NCBI RefSeq assembly: GCF_029277305.1
Contig: NZ_CP119526.1
Direction: 5' to 3' (one strand)
Length of the DNA: 64,000 nt
DNA from: Guptibacillus hwajinpoensis
Lineage (GTDB): Bacteria; Bacillota; Bacilli; Bacillales; Guptibacillaceae
Shown here piece by piece: positions 41,114 through 50,583 of this stretch. A model generated the notes under the pieces. The model worked only from the letters and a program-made list of their open reading frames with translations. It was not told the DNA's origin and did no database searches. The position numbers and the translations under genes were made by a program. Every line of letters begins with the position of its first letter. Position 1 is the first letter of the stretch.

Positions 41114-43308
41114 TAAAACACCTTCGACTGAAAATCTCCACCGCGCTCTGCGAATGCTTGATTCGCTCCATTAAATTCAATGGGAAGCGGTAAACCGTTC
41201 TGCATTAATTCATCGCCGTAATAGGTACGGCTTTCCACTTGATAAGCCAAGTCATAATGAAGTCCTTTTAATTTCAATACTTGATTCGTCCTAGGATTCG
41301 GTGTACTTGAAGCTTTGTACCACCCAACAATGGCTTCCTTTTGATCACTAGAAACGATCATCCATGCTGTTTCATTTCCTTCAAACGGACTTTGCAAACG
41401 AATAAACGATCCATCTCGCACGAGTGGTCTGAATGATTTGTAACGACGAATTTGCTCTTTCACAATGTCTTTCTCTTCATTCGATAGACTAGAAGGATCG
41501 AGTTCATATCCGAACGTTCCAAAATAGGCAACATCCGCTCTTAGTGACAATGGCGTTGAGCGTAATGTTTGATGATTTGGTACAGCTGACACATGAGACC
41601 CAATACTATAGATTGGATATGCCATTGACGTGCCGTATTGAATTTTCAAACGTTCAACGGCATCTGTGTCGTCGCTCGCCCAAGCCTGAGGTGCATAATA
41701 GAGAAGTGCGGGGTCAAAACGACCTCCACCTCCCGCACATGATTCAAACAGTACATTTGGAAACTCTGATGTTAAGCGTTCATAAAGATCATAGACGCCA
41801 AGGATATACCGATGGAAGAACTCACCCTGGTGATCTAGTCCTGCAGAGTAGGCCTCGGTAATGTTTCGGTTCATATCCCACTTAATGTAATCAAGATCTG
41901 TTGCTTGAATGATCGCTCTCATGCGTTCAAAAATCGTATCCACAACGATAGGATTTGTATAATCAAGCACACGTTGATTGCGACCAAGCGTGTAATGCTC
42001 TTCTGGTACACCAACAGCCCACTCAGGGTGCTCGCTATAAAGGTCGCTATCCACACTAATCATTTCAGGCTCAAACCATAACCCGAACTTAAGACCCGCT
42101 TGTTTCACTTTTGAAGCAAGCGACGCAATCCCTTCAGGTAGCTTCTCACGGTCTACAAACCAGTCTCCTAGAGAGGTTCGATCGTCATTTCTTTTCCCAA
42201 ACCAACCGTCATCTAGCACAAACAGTTCAACGCCTAAATCCTTTGCTTCCTTCGCGAAGTGAATCAGCTTTTCTTCATTAAAATCGAAATACGTTGCTTC
42301 CCAATTATTAATAAGAACTGGACGTTCCGCTGTTTTCCATTGCTCAGAAATTAGATGGTTTCGGTACAACTGATGAAACGTTTGACTCATCCCATTTAAA
42401 CCTTCACCAGAATAGACCATCACCGCTTCAGGTGATTGGAATGCTTCACCAGGCGCAAGGTTCCACTCGAAACCGATAGGATGAATACCAAGCTGAACCC
42501 TTGCAACTCCATAATGATCGACTTCTGTTTGCGCAAGGAAGTTGCCACTATAAACAAACTGGAATCCAAACACTTCACCGGTATGCTCGGTTGCATCCTT
42601 CGCCTTTAGTGCAAGGAAAGGATTATGATGATGAGAACTAGCACCACGTATACTTGAGATAGACTGAATGCCTTGTTCAAGAGCGCGTGTTTTCACATGA
42701 CGCTCACGCGACCACGTTCCAGAAAGATGAAGCAGATCCATCTCCGCCTCTGGAAGATCAATCGACAGTGACATCATCCGCTCCACAGAGAGTGCAGTGG
42801 TTGACTTGTTCACAACTCGAGCATTCCGAGCAATAACCGCTTCATTCGCAAAAATCGTATAGCTTAAATGCAGCTCAACACCACTGTACACGTCTTCAAG
42901 CACGATAAGCACCGTTTCTGCTTCAGACGATGCGGCATACGTAGCAGGTAGACCACTTAGGGCGGGCTTCCCTTCTAGAATGTCATGCGATTTGTAAACA
43001 AAGTTCGCTAAGTATTTTTGCTCCTGCGACATTAGAATAGCCGGTTCTCTAAAATCGCCTTTTCCATACACCGGATACTCCTGTCGAATCGTTTCAAGTG
43101 AAAACGCTGGATCATCTTCATACGTGTGACAGCTTGCAGGTGTCGGATTGTGATACTTCTCAAAATGAGTATAATCGCGATCTGGGCGGAGCGCTTTTCC
43201 AAAATAAAGGTGCCCAAGCTGGCCGTTTTTCAAGACGTGAAAAACGTAGCTGATCTTTCCATTTGTCAGGTGAAATTGCTGTTGATTAACCAGTATGCTC
43301 ATTACCAT
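41095..43308 (-). CDS. GH36 alpha-galactosidase
   Basis: A 737-residue enzyme of glycoside hydrolase family 36, releasing alpha-1,6-linked galactose from raffinose- or melibiose-type sugars. The catalytic nucleophile is D478 in YIKWDMNR and the acid/base lies in the SDDTD stretch (545-549). LDDGWFGKRNDD and ESCAGGGGRFD are further signatures. It has a beta-sandwich N-terminal domain and no signal peptide, so it is cytosolic like AgaB. The start overlaps a GGATCG ribosome site, 7 bp after the GH35 stop. The last residues (KALY) and TAA are encoded by the terminal repeat of a MITE-like element. Confidence 0.93.
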   Translation of the reverse strand: MVMSILVNQQQFHLTNGKISYVFHVLKNGQLGHLYFGKALRPDRDYTHFEKYHNPTPASCHTYEDDPAFSLETIRQEYPVYGKGDFREPAILMSQEQKYLANFVYKSHDILEGKPALSGLPATYAASSEAETVLIVLEDVYSGVELHLSYTIFANEAVIARNARVVNKSTTALSVERMMSLSIDLPEAEMDLLHLSGTWSRERHVKTRALEQGIQSISSIRGASSHHHNPFLALKAKDATEHTGEVFGFQFVYSGNFLAQTEVDHYGVARVQLGIHPIGFEWNLAPGEAFQSPEAVMVYSGEGLNGMSQTFHQLYRNHLISEQWKTAERPVLINNWEATYFDFNEEKLIHFAKEAKDLGVELFVLDDGWFGKRNDDRTSLGDWFVDREKLPEGIASLASKVKQAGLKFGLWFEPEMISVDSDLYSEHPEWAVGVPEEHYTLGRNQRVLDYTNPIVVDTIFERMRAIIQATDLDYIKWDMNRNITEAYSAGLDHQGEFFHRYILGVYDLYERLTSEFPNVLFESCAGGGGRFDPALLYYAPQAWASDDTDAVERLKIQYGTSMAYPIYSIGSHVSAVPNHQTLRSTPLSLRADVAYFGTFGYELDPSSLSNEEKDIVKEQIRRYKSFRPLVRDGSFIRLQSPFEGNETAWMIVSSDQKEAIVGWYKASSTPNPRTNQVLKLKGLHYDLAYQVESRTYYGDELMQNGLPLPIEFNGANQAFAERGGDFQSKVFYLKALY

Positions 43309-43315
43309 CGATCCT

Positions 43316-45019
43316 TTATCCGAGTTTAGGTTCGTTCGTTAACGTTACACTGCTTGCAGTATGTTCTTCTAACTCAAGAACAACAAGCTCATTCTCCCCT
43401 TCATGTAGAAGAGGTCCAGGCACGTAAAGACGCTGCTGCGGCCCCATCGTCTGCCAGTACCTACCAAGGTTAAATCCATTAATATAAACATTCCCTTTCG
43501 TAAATCCTTCTAAATCAACGAACGTATCACAACAAGCATTCGCCTGGAATGTTCCTTTCAAATACTTTGGATATCGCTCACCAGCTGAGAACGTGGTCGG
43601 TAGCACATCGCCTTCAATGCTTACCATTTCCCAGTTAAACCAGTACTGATCGTTAAGCCAGAGATTGCTAACAATCCCCTTCTGATCAGATAAATGCTTG
43701 CCATAATTAACTCTTCCAAGGTTTTCAACAAGAATTTCAAGCGTATTCGTTTCGTTAGGAAAGTGGAGAGAAACAGATTTTCGATCATCATTCACGGAAA
43801 CCGTCCCTTCGTGCTTTCCATTCACGTAAATGAAGGCCCGATCACGGATTGGCGTTGTATCAAGTTCAAACGTTCCTGTGTCGTTAACCGTCGTGCGATA
43901 TAGCGTGTAACCAAAGTTCTGATCGAGCTTCTCCATGCTAAGTGGTGTGATGTGCTGAACGTTATGGCCTACTTCTCGCAGAACATCGAATAGACTCGCA
44001 CTCTCAGTAAGCGTTACTTCTCCATAGCTCTCCGTCTCAACTTTAGTAACATTTGTCTCGCTTTTTAATACGTCCGCCATGGCGAGGTACTTCTTTGTCA
44101 CATCGCCCCACTCTGTTAGGAGGGAATCATAGTCGTAGCTTGTAATCGTTGGTGCATATTTTTCATAATGATTGGCGCCGTTATAGAAGCCAAAATTCGT
44201 CCCACCGTGAAACATGTAGAAATTCACCGATGCACCCATGTCCATTAACTTCTGGAACACTTCTGATGCTTCCTTCGGGTCACGCGTATGATGCTCACCG
44301 CTCCAGTGGTCAAACCACCCAATCCAGAATTCGGCAACCATTTTCGGTGAATTAGGCTTCATCTCTTCAAGTGCCGCAAAAGCTTCTTCAGGTCGTGAAC
44401 CGAAATTCAGCGTTGTTACGACGTTATCCATTGAACCTTGCTTAATGAAATCAGGACCGTCAGATGTGAAAAAGAACGTCTCAATGCCAAGCTTCTCATA
44501 TTGTTCTTTATGAAAAGTGAGATAGTTCTGATCGTTTCCATATGCCCCGTATTCATTCTCGATTTGAAACGCAATAACGGGTCCGCCATTTTGTAATAAG
44601 TAAGGCTTCAATCGTGGTAGAAGCTCATCAAAATAGTCTTCCACATGCTTCAGAAAAGCTGGGTGGCTACAGCGAAGGGCCATATCATCTTCTTTTAGTA
44701 GCCAGGAAGGAAGGCCACCCATTTCCCACTCTGCGCAAATATATGGAGAAGGACGAAGAATAACATAAAGTCCAAGAGCCTGTGCTTCAGCTATGAATCG
44801 TTCCACATCAGCCATTCCTTCAAAATGAAACTGACCTTTCTTCGGTTCATGAAAGTTCCATGGGATATACGTTTCTACCGTATTCAATCCAAGGGCCTTC
44901 AGCTTTTGAAGACGATCTCTCCAGTACTCCGGAACAACCCTGAAGTAATGGAGACCTCCTGAAAGAATCTGAAAAGGTTCGTCGTTTAAATAAAATTGGC
45001 TCCCTCTCGCTTTCAGCAT
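43316..45019 (-). CDS. GH35 beta-galactosidase
   Basis: A 567-residue family 35 enzyme. The N-terminal barrel has LSGGLHYFRVVPEYWRDRL, acid/base E156 in QIENEYGAYG and nucleophile E230 in KMVAEFWIGW. Beta-sandwich domains follow, with YINGFNLGRYW near the end. There is no signal peptide. It probably acts on short beta-galactosides after import, complementing GH42 and GH36. A strong TAGGAGGAGG site precedes the ATG. It is 12 bp downstream of the permease gene and 7 bp upstream of GH36, so all are one operon. Confidence 0.93.
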   Translation of the reverse strand: MLKARGSQFYLNDEPFQILSGGLHYFRVVPEYWRDRLQKLKALGLNTVETYIPWNFHEPKKGQFHFEGMADVERFIAEAQALGLYVILRPSPYICAEWEMGGLPSWLLKEDDMALRCSHPAFLKHVEDYFDELLPRLKPYLLQNGGPVIAFQIENEYGAYGNDQNYLTFHKEQYEKLGIETFFFTSDGPDFIKQGSMDNVVTTLNFGSRPEEAFAALEEMKPNSPKMVAEFWIGWFDHWSGEHHTRDPKEASEVFQKLMDMGASVNFYMFHGGTNFGFYNGANHYEKYAPTITSYDYDSLLTEWGDVTKKYLAMADVLKSETNVTKVETESYGEVTLTESASLFDVLREVGHNVQHITPLSMEKLDQNFGYTLYRTTVNDTGTFELDTTPIRDRAFIYVNGKHEGTVSVNDDRKSVSLHFPNETNTLEILVENLGRVNYGKHLSDQKGIVSNLWLNDQYWFNWEMVSIEGDVLPTTFSAGERYPKYLKGTFQANACCDTFVDLEGFTKGNVYINGFNLGRYWQTMGPQQRLYVPGPLLHEGENELVVLELEEHTASSVTLTNEPKLG

Positions 45020-45031
45020 AACAGCCTCCTC

Positions 45032-45931
45032 CTATTTCAAAGCGCTTCCGAGCATACCTGAAATGAATTGTTTTTGTAGTGTTAAGAAGAATGCAATGAT
45101 CGGAACAGTTGCGAGTGTAACGCCCATCATCACTTGCCCATAATCGATATAAGATAGTCCCATTAAGCTAGATAGTGCAACCGGGAATGTGTACATGTCA
45201 TTCGTATTCAAAACAACAAGCGGCCACATGAAGTTGTTCCACTGTGTCATGAATAGGAAGATCGACGCCGCAGCTAATGCCGGTCGCATGGATGGAATTA
45301 CGATTGAAATAAAGATGCGTGTTTCGCTCGCACCGTCAAGACGCGCTGACTCCATAAGCTCTGTTGGGAAAGCTAGGAAGTTCTGTCTTAATAGGAAGAT
45401 CGCGAACGGGAAACAAAGTTGCGGAGCGATAACCGCGAAATAAGTGTTTAGTAGATTGAAATCAGACATCATTTGGAAAAGCGGAATTAATGTTGCTTGA
45501 TAAGGAATCATCATGGACAACAAGAACGCTGTGAAAATGAATTTTTTCCCTTTGAAATTGTATTTCGCTAGAACGTAAGCTGCGCTCGCACAAACGGCAA
45601 GAGCAATAACAACGTAGAGTCCTGATACGAATAGAGAGTTAAATAGAACTCTGAAAATCCCGATCGATTCATTTAAATTTGTTAGATTTGTCATAAACTG
45701 ATCGCCAGGTAAAAGCGTCGGCGGGTTCGTAAACATTTTACTTGAGTCGTTCGTTGCCCCGATAAACATCCAATAGAATGGGAAGATCGACACCACAAGG
45801 AAAATACTTAGAAGCGTGTACATCCATACTGCTTTTAACTTCTTTTTCGTTTTCTTCGGCTTCTTCTGCTGCCTCTCAGCAAGCGTGAGTTCATTCGTAG
45901 ACTGTTCAATTACCTCTAGGTTCTTAGCCAT
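45032..45931 (-). CDS. Sugar ABC transporter permease (MalG type)
   Basis: A 299-residue inner-membrane permease of the CUT1 carbohydrate ABC family. It has six membrane helices, with the conserved EAA loop ESARLDGASETRIFISIVIPSMRP in the last cytoplasmic loop. The first 30 residues are cytoplasmic and lysine-rich. The start codon overlaps the stop of the MalF-type permease by one base (TAATG). No ATPase is encoded here, so the transporter must borrow a shared MsmX-type ATPase, as is usual in Bacillus. Confidence 0.92.
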   Translation of the reverse strand: MAKNLEVIEQSTNELTLAERQQKKPKKTKKKLKAVWMYTLLSIFLVVSIFPFYWMFIGATNDSSKMFTNPPTLLPGDQFMTNLTNLNESIGIFRVLFNSLFVSGLYVVIALAVCASAAYVLAKYNFKGKKFIFTAFLLSMMIPYQATLIPLFQMMSDFNLLNTYFAVIAPQLCFPFAIFLLRQNFLAFPTELMESARLDGASETRIFISIVIPSMRPALAAASIFLFMTQWNNFMWPLVVLNTNDMYTFPVALSSLMGLSYIDYGQVMMGVTLATVPIIAFFLTLQKQFISGMLGSALK

Positions 45932-46782
45932 TAATCATCACCTGCTATCTTGAATTGGATAATGGAGAGAATACCAACCATCACGACAACCGCGTATGCA
46001 ATGGCGGAAGCGTAGCCAAAATCGAAGTATTCAAATCCACTTTGATAGATATAAAGTCCAAGAGTCATAGTCGAATCGGCCGGGCCACCACCAGTTAAGT
46101 TAAACGGTTCGTCGAAAAGCTGCAGTGTCCCGATCGTTGATAGGATCCCTGCAAATAGAATAACCGGCTTAAGCTGAGGAACAGTAATATAGAAAAATTG
46201 CTTAAACTTGTTTGCTCCATCAAGCGAAGCTGCTTCATATAAATCTTCTGGAATGTTTTGAAGAGCTGCAAGGAAAATAACCATGTTGTACCCTGTCCAT
46301 CTCCAAGTCATGGCGATAATAATCGAAGCCTTCGCCCAAAATGGATCAGATAACCATGGGATAGCCGTAATGCCAATGTAACTTAGCGCCGTGTTAATAA
46401 TTCCTTCCTCTTGAAGCATGATTGAGAAAAGAATCGAATATGCAACGAGAGAAGTAACGGCTGGAAGGAAGAATGATACTCGGAAAAAGCCTTTGAGCTT
46501 AAGTAACTGGTTGTTTAAGACATTAGCAAGCACCATCGCTAGAATAATCATAATCGGCACTTGTACGACAAAAATAATGAATGTGTTCTGCATAGCTGTC
46601 CAGAAAATATCGTCGTTCCAAAGACGCGTATAGTTCTTCAATCCTGCGAAGACGTACTCTCCACCAACACGCTCCTGAAAACTTAGAACAAACGAAGCGA
46701 TAATAGGATAAACAGTAAACGCAAGGAACAATAGAATGGCCGGAGCTGCGAAGAAATAAGGAAATGTTTTCGCTTTATTCAT
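45931..46782 (-). CDS. Sugar ABC transporter permease (MalF type)
   Basis: A 283-residue CUT1 permease with six membrane helices and the EAA loop EAASLDGANKFKQFFYITVP. It pairs with the MalG-type protein encoded immediately downstream. An upstream hairpin (46806-46827) separates it from the binding-protein gene and probably lowers permease expression relative to the binding protein. Substrate is inferred from context to be galacto-oligosaccharides. Confidence 0.92.
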   Translation of the reverse strand: MNKAKTFPYFFAAPAILLFLAFTVYPIIASFVLSFQERVGGEYVFAGLKNYTRLWNDDIFWTAMQNTFIIFVVQVPIMIILAMVLANVLNNQLLKLKGFFRVSFFLPAVTSLVAYSILFSIMLQEEGIINTALSYIGITAIPWLSDPFWAKASIIIAMTWRWTGYNMVIFLAALQNIPEDLYEAASLDGANKFKQFFYITVPQLKPVILFAGILSTIGTLQLFDEPFNLTGGGPADSTMTLGLYIYQSGFEYFDFGYASAIAYAVVVMVGILSIIQFKIAGDD

Positions 46783-46805
46783 TAATACCCCTCCTTAACA
46801 TGAAA

Positions 46806-46827
46806 GGGGTTGACGCGAATCAACCCC
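46806..46827 (-). terminator. Intra-operon hairpin after binding-protein gene
   Basis: GGGGTTGA / TCAACCCC with a 6-base loop, no clear T-run. It is likely an attenuator or mRNA-stabilising hairpin that favours the binding protein over the permeases. Confidence 0.6.
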
Positions 46828-46842
46828 TAATGATTTCAGTAC

Positions 46843-48114
46843 TTATTGAATACGGTTTTTCAAACGTTCTTCTGATGCTTTCAACGCCTCGTCAATGGCT
46901 TTACCGTTCGCAATTTCAGACTGTGCTTTCACAGCTTCATCTTTTGCAACAGCATAATCACCTGTATAATTCACTGCCGGAATGTTTTCCATTTCGCTAG
47001 CAAGCAGATTCCAGATTGGCTGATTGTTAAAGAACTCAACTTCTTTCGTGAAAGCTTCGTTGTCATAAATCGTGTTAAGAGAAGGGAATAACCCACCTTC
47101 CATTGCGCTTAGTTGAACATCTTCATTCGTTGAGAAGAATTCCATGAAATCATAAGCAAGATCTGCATTAGCACTTGCACTCGGTATCATATAGTTACTT
47201 CCACCAAGGTTGGAAGCGCGATTTCCGCCTTCTTCAAATGCAGGAAGTTGAATCATTCCCCAGTTACCAGAAGTGTCTTTCCCTTGTTGCGTGATAGAAC
47301 CATATAGCCAAGCACCAGACGGAGCAGTTGCAACATCGCCTCCTACCATAGCGCTAATCCATGCGTCCCAACCTACCGTTTCCTTCACAAGGCCTTCTTC
47401 ATTAAGCGTTTGTTGAACTTCCATCGCTTGCTTTGATTCTTCAGATGTTAGCGCAACATCTTTGTCTTCGTTAAAGTAGAACGTGCCTTGCTGATTTAAC
47501 ATCATGCGATAAAGACCGTCATCACCGTTAAGATCAAGACCAATCATCGCTTTGTCCGTTTTTTCTTTAATTGTTTTACCAGCTTCGATGTAGTCATCCC
47601 ACGTCTTAATGTCTTCTGCCTTTACACCCGCTTCTTCAAAAATGTCTGTGCGGTAGAAAACGCCTGTTGGTCCACCATCAAACGGGAAGCCATACATTGC
47701 GCCGTCTTTTGAAAGAAGCTCTGTCTTATAAGACGGGAAGCTATCTTTCATCTCATCGAATCCTTTATCTGAAACGTTTACAAAAGCATCTGGAAACGCA
47801 TTCATATAACCTTGAACACGATCGTCTTCAACAAGAACGATATCAGGTAATCCTTTACCGCCAGCTTGAAGTCCTGTTGTTAATTTGGAATAAACATCGT
47901 CAGTTCCCATTTCAACAACTTCTAGTTCAAAATCAGGATTTTCTTCTTTAAATTTCTTAGCCGCTTCTTCGAGAACTGGTACGTTAATGTTCCAAGCCCA
48001 AGCCGTTACTTTATTGCTATCTCCTGCTTCACCGCCAGTTTCGCTATTTCCACAAGCCGCAAGAAACATACTCAAAACAAGTAGCATACTAACAAGACCC
48101 GTTACCTTTTTCAT
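46843..48114 (-). CDS. Sugar-binding lipoprotein 1
   Basis: A 423-residue extracellular solute-binding protein, family 1. The signal peptide ends in the lipobox LAAC (C21), giving a membrane-anchored lipoprotein. The mature part starts acidic and contains the conserved NVPVLEEAAKKFKEENPDF and VSDKGFDEMKDSFP. It is the first gene of the permease-GH35-GH36 operon. It has its own promoter and GGAGGGG ribosome site, and is a close paralogue (about three quarters identical by eye) of the next gene upstream. Confidence 0.93.
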   Translation of the reverse strand: MKKVTGLVSMLLVLSMFLAACGNSETGGEAGDSNKVTAWAWNINVPVLEEAAKKFKEENPDFELEVVEMGTDDVYSKLTTGLQAGGKGLPDIVLVEDDRVQGYMNAFPDAFVNVSDKGFDEMKDSFPSYKTELLSKDGAMYGFPFDGGPTGVFYRTDIFEEAGVKAEDIKTWDDYIEAGKTIKEKTDKAMIGLDLNGDDGLYRMMLNQQGTFYFNEDKDVALTSEESKQAMEVQQTLNEEGLVKETVGWDAWISAMVGGDVATAPSGAWLYGSITQQGKDTSGNWGMIQLPAFEEGGNRASNLGGSNYMIPSASANADLAYDFMEFFSTNEDVQLSAMEGGLFPSLNTIYDNEAFTKEVEFFNNQPIWNLLASEMENIPAVNYTGDYAVAKDEAVKAQSEIANGKAIDEALKASEERLKNRIQ

Positions 48115-48159
48115 CGACTACCCCTCCATTTGTTTACTAAACGATCATTGATGCGCTTA

Positions 48160-48175
48160 TTGAAAGCGCCTACAC
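48160..48175. promoter_or_regulatory. Imperfect cre site
   Basis: TTGAAAGCGCCTACAC resembles the catabolite-response consensus WTGNAARCGNWWWCAW with two mismatches. It lies between the promoter and start of binding-protein gene 1, a position suited to CcpA road-block repression. Confidence 0.5.
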
Positions 48176-48180
48176 ATATT

Positions 48181-48221
48181 AGAATAGTAGAAGGGGTAAA
48201 CATAGTCAAGTAAATGTTTAC
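48181..48221 (-). promoter_or_regulatory. Promoter of binding-protein gene 1 with dyad
   Basis: On the minus strand TTGACT (48204-48209) and TATTCT (48181-48186) are 17 bases apart. The dyad GTAAACATTTAC (48210-48221) abuts the -35 box and is a candidate operator for the LacI-type regulator. The same arrangement recurs upstream of binding-protein gene 2. Confidence 0.6.
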
Positions 48222-48284
48222 TAAAAGTTTACTAGAGTTTTTACTAATGGGGTCTGACCCCTCTCTGACCCCCTGCTTATAAAA

Positions 48285-48362
48285 AGAAGAAAGTGTCCAC
48301 CTATGATGGACACTTTCCCCATTTTGTCTTTATAGGGGGTCAGGCACGTACCTGCCCACCCT
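48285..48362 (-). terminator. Two-hairpin terminator cassette, copy 2
   Basis: The stem GAAAGTGTCCACC / GGACACTTTC (48287-48318), spacer with TTTTGTCTTT, then a slightly decayed palindrome GGGGGTCAGGCACGTACCTG with CCCACCC (48336-48362). It lies 6 bp after the stop of binding-protein gene 2. A further fragment, GGGGTCTGACCCC, lies at 48249-48261. Confidence 0.7.
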
Positions 48363-48367
48363 TTTCA

Positions 48368-49654
48368 CTATTGAATCCGATTCTTCAACCGATCTTCCGC
48401 TGCTTTATACGCTTCTTCAATCGATTTCTGATCATTCATAATTTCAGATTGTGCTTTGATCGACTCATCGCTCGCAATCGCATAGTTGCCAGTAAAGTTA
48501 ACAGAAGGAATATCGTTCATTTCACTTGCAAACAGCTCCCAAATCGGTTGATTACTAAAGAACGAAACTTCTTTTGTGAATGCTTCATTCTCATAAATCG
48601 TGTTCAACGTTGGGAACAAACCGTTATCCATAGCAGTTAACTGTACGTCATCATTTGTTGAGAAGAACTCCATGAAATCGTACGCCATGTCCTGATTGTT
48701 GCTCGCACTCGTAATTACATAATTACTTCCACCAAGATTTGATGCTCTGTTTCCATCTTCTTCAAATGCTGGTAGCTTGAACACACCCCAGTTTCCTTCT
48801 GTATCTTTCGCCTGTTGAGTAATAGATCCACTCAACCATGCTCCAGATGGTGCAGTTGCCACTTCACCTTGAGCCATCGCACTTATCCATGCATCCCAAC
48901 CAACCGTATCTTTCACAAGTCCAGCTTCTTTCATCATTTTCACTTTTTCAGACGCCTGCTTTGACTCTTCAGACGTAAAGTTCACATTTTTCTCATCATC
49001 AAAATAAAACGTTCCCTGCTGCGTCATCATCATACGATACAGTCCATCATCACCATTCAAATCAAGACCAAGCATCGCTTTACCCGTTGCATCTTTGATC
49101 TTTTTACCTGCTTCTATAAAGTCATCCCACGTCTTGATCTCATCAGGGTTTACCCCTGCTTCTTCAAAATAGTCGGTGCGGTAGAATACACCTGTTGGTC
49201 CACCGTCAAATGGGAAGCCATACATCGCACCATCTTTTGAAAGGAGATCTGTTTTATACGTAGGAAAGCTACTTTTACTCTCATCAAACCCCATATCCGA
49301 TACATTCACAAATGCATCCGGAAATGTTTCCATATACCCTTGCACACGATCGTCCTCTACAAGGATGATATCAGGTAACCCTTTTCCACCGGCTTGAAGA
49401 CCAGTTGTTAATTTCGAGTAAACATCTTCACGTCCGAGTTCCACAACCTCTAGTTCGAAATCAGGATTCTCTTCCTTAAATTTCTTAGCTGCTTCCTCAA
49501 GCACTGGTACGTTAATGTTCCACGCCCATGCCGTTACTTTATTGCCTTCGCCGTCTCCTGCAGATCCTTCACTTGAGCTGTCAGAACTTGAACATGCCCC
49601 AAGAACGAGAATTAAAATAAGCATTAAACTAATACGACCCGCTACCTTTTTCAA
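48368..49654 (-). CDS. Sugar-binding lipoprotein 2
   Basis: A 428-residue paralogue of binding protein 1. I start at TTG 49652-49654 behind GGAGGGG, not at the upstream ATG, which lies before the ribosome site. The signal peptide ends LGAC (lipobox), followed by a Ser-rich spacer. The mature sequences are collinear with the first copy, with identical stretches such as KVTAWAWNINVPVLEE. It has its own promoter and a perfect cre site, and a terminator after it, so it can be expressed separately. A second substrate range or dosage role is likely. Confidence 0.92.
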   Translation of the reverse strand: MKKVAGRISLMLILILVLGACSSSDSSSEGSAGDGEGNKVTAWAWNINVPVLEEAAKKFKEENPDFELEVVELGREDVYSKLTTGLQAGGKGLPDIILVEDDRVQGYMETFPDAFVNVSDMGFDESKSSFPTYKTDLLSKDGAMYGFPFDGGPTGVFYRTDYFEEAGVNPDEIKTWDDFIEAGKKIKDATGKAMLGLDLNGDDGLYRMMMTQQGTFYFDDEKNVNFTSEESKQASEKVKMMKEAGLVKDTVGWDAWISAMAQGEVATAPSGAWLSGSITQQAKDTEGNWGVFKLPAFEEDGNRASNLGGSNYVITSASNNQDMAYDFMEFFSTNDDVQLTAMDNGLFPTLNTIYENEAFTKEVSFFSNQPIWELFASEMNDIPSVNFTGNYAIASDESIKAQSEIMNDQKSIEEAYKAAEDRLKNRIQ

Positions 49655-49700
49655 ATTTACCCCTCCAATTTGTTTACTACACAACTTGCGAAAAAACTTA

Positions 49701-49716
49701 ATGAAAGCGTATACAT
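49701..49716. promoter_or_regulatory. Perfect cre site
   Basis: ATGAAAGCGTATACAT matches WTGNAARCGNWWWCAW at every position. It lies about 50 bp upstream of the TTG start and downstream of the promoter, predicting CcpA repression by glucose. Confidence 0.75.
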
Positions 49717-49722
49717 AAATTT

Positions 49723-49763
49723 AGATTAAGTGACATTCGAAAGATAGTCAAGTAAATATTTAC
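49723..49763 (-). promoter_or_regulatory. Promoter of binding-protein gene 2 with dyad
   Basis: TTGACT (49746-49751) and TAATCT (49723-49728) are 17 bases apart on the minus strand. The perfect dyad GTAAATATTTAC (49752-49763) adjoins the -35 box, matching the layout at binding-protein gene 1. Confidence 0.6.
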
Positions 49764-49810
49764 TATAATTTTTACTTTTTATTGCACAATGTTTTTTATT
49801 TTCTTTACAT

Positions 49811-49911
49811 AAAAAACACCCTCTTCCTAAGAAGAAAGTGTTTATGTTTGAGAATGTCCACAGTGGGAGGACACTTGTATTTGGAGGGGGTCAGGCACGT
49901 GCCTGACCCCC
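49811..49911 (-). terminator. Hairpins including two-hairpin cassette copy 3
   Basis: A perfect 26-base palindrome AGGCACGTGCCT flanked by GGGGGTC/GACCCCC (49886-49911), a diverged GTGTCC-type stem (49853-49876) and a further AAACAC..GTGTTT stem (49815-49843). They lie after the methyltransferase gene. Confidence 0.65.
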
Positions 49912-49932
49912 TCTGCCCCTCTCACTCCCCTT

Positions 49933-50499
49933 TTAAACCGTCGCCGCTACCGCATAAACGGCTTCATTGAAATGCTTAACCACTGGTTCTAATCCATTCT
50001 CCACAAAAATCTCCTTCATCATCGCAGAAGATATCCGTTCCTCAATCGGAGGACCCATATCCATTTCAATGGCTTCCCATTCGAGAATGAGCAACTTCTG
50101 TCCTGGCTTAATGATTCGCTTAAACTCTTGAAATGCTTTAGTAAGATCGGGAACTTCATGAATTACAAAAGCCGCAATGGCTTTGTCAGCTACGCGATCA
50201 GGCAGGTTAATTTGCTCAAGACTACTCACAACATAGTCAATATTGTCTGCTCCATCCGTTTCAGATGCACGCTTTCGAAGAAGATCTAACATCTGCTTTT
50301 CAATATCAACAGCATATACCTTTTCAACTACTTCAGCTAATGGCAATGTAAAGTACCCATTTCCTGCTCCAAGATCAGCAACATGATCCGTTGCCTTTAC
50401 GTCAAGCTCTGTCATCACTTGCTCAGGTGAAATGAACTCTCGTCGTTTAGGATCAAGAAGTCGATCCGCCTTACTAGGTTTGAACCGTTTACCAGCCAC
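49933..50499 (-). CDS. Class I SAM-dependent methyltransferase
   Basis: A 188-residue protein. SAM motif I is VADLGAGNGYFTLPLA, the acidic residue of motif II is in VYAVDIEKQML, and motif IV/V text follows (AIAAFVIHEVPDLTKAFQE). The family is UbiE/Methyltransf_11-like; the substrate is unknown. The GTG at 50497-50499 is eight bases from AAGGAGG and is preferred over a TTG two codons earlier. A single gene, isolated from neighbours by palindromic terminators on both sides. Confidence 0.88.
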   Translation of the reverse strand: MAGKRFKPSKADRLLDPKRREFISPEQVMTELDVKATDHVADLGAGNGYFTLPLAEVVEKVYAVDIEKQMLDLLRKRASETDGADNIDYVVSSLEQINLPDRVADKAIAAFVIHEVPDLTKAFQEFKRIIKPGQKLLILEWEAIEMDMGPPIEERISSAMMKEIFVENGLEPVVKHFNEAVYAVAATV

Positions 50500-50583
50500 A
50501 ATCAAAACCTCCTTGGGATTTATTTTTAATTATTGATACCATCGCAGGTATTATAACAAAAGAAGCTCATCCTAAACAAAAAA

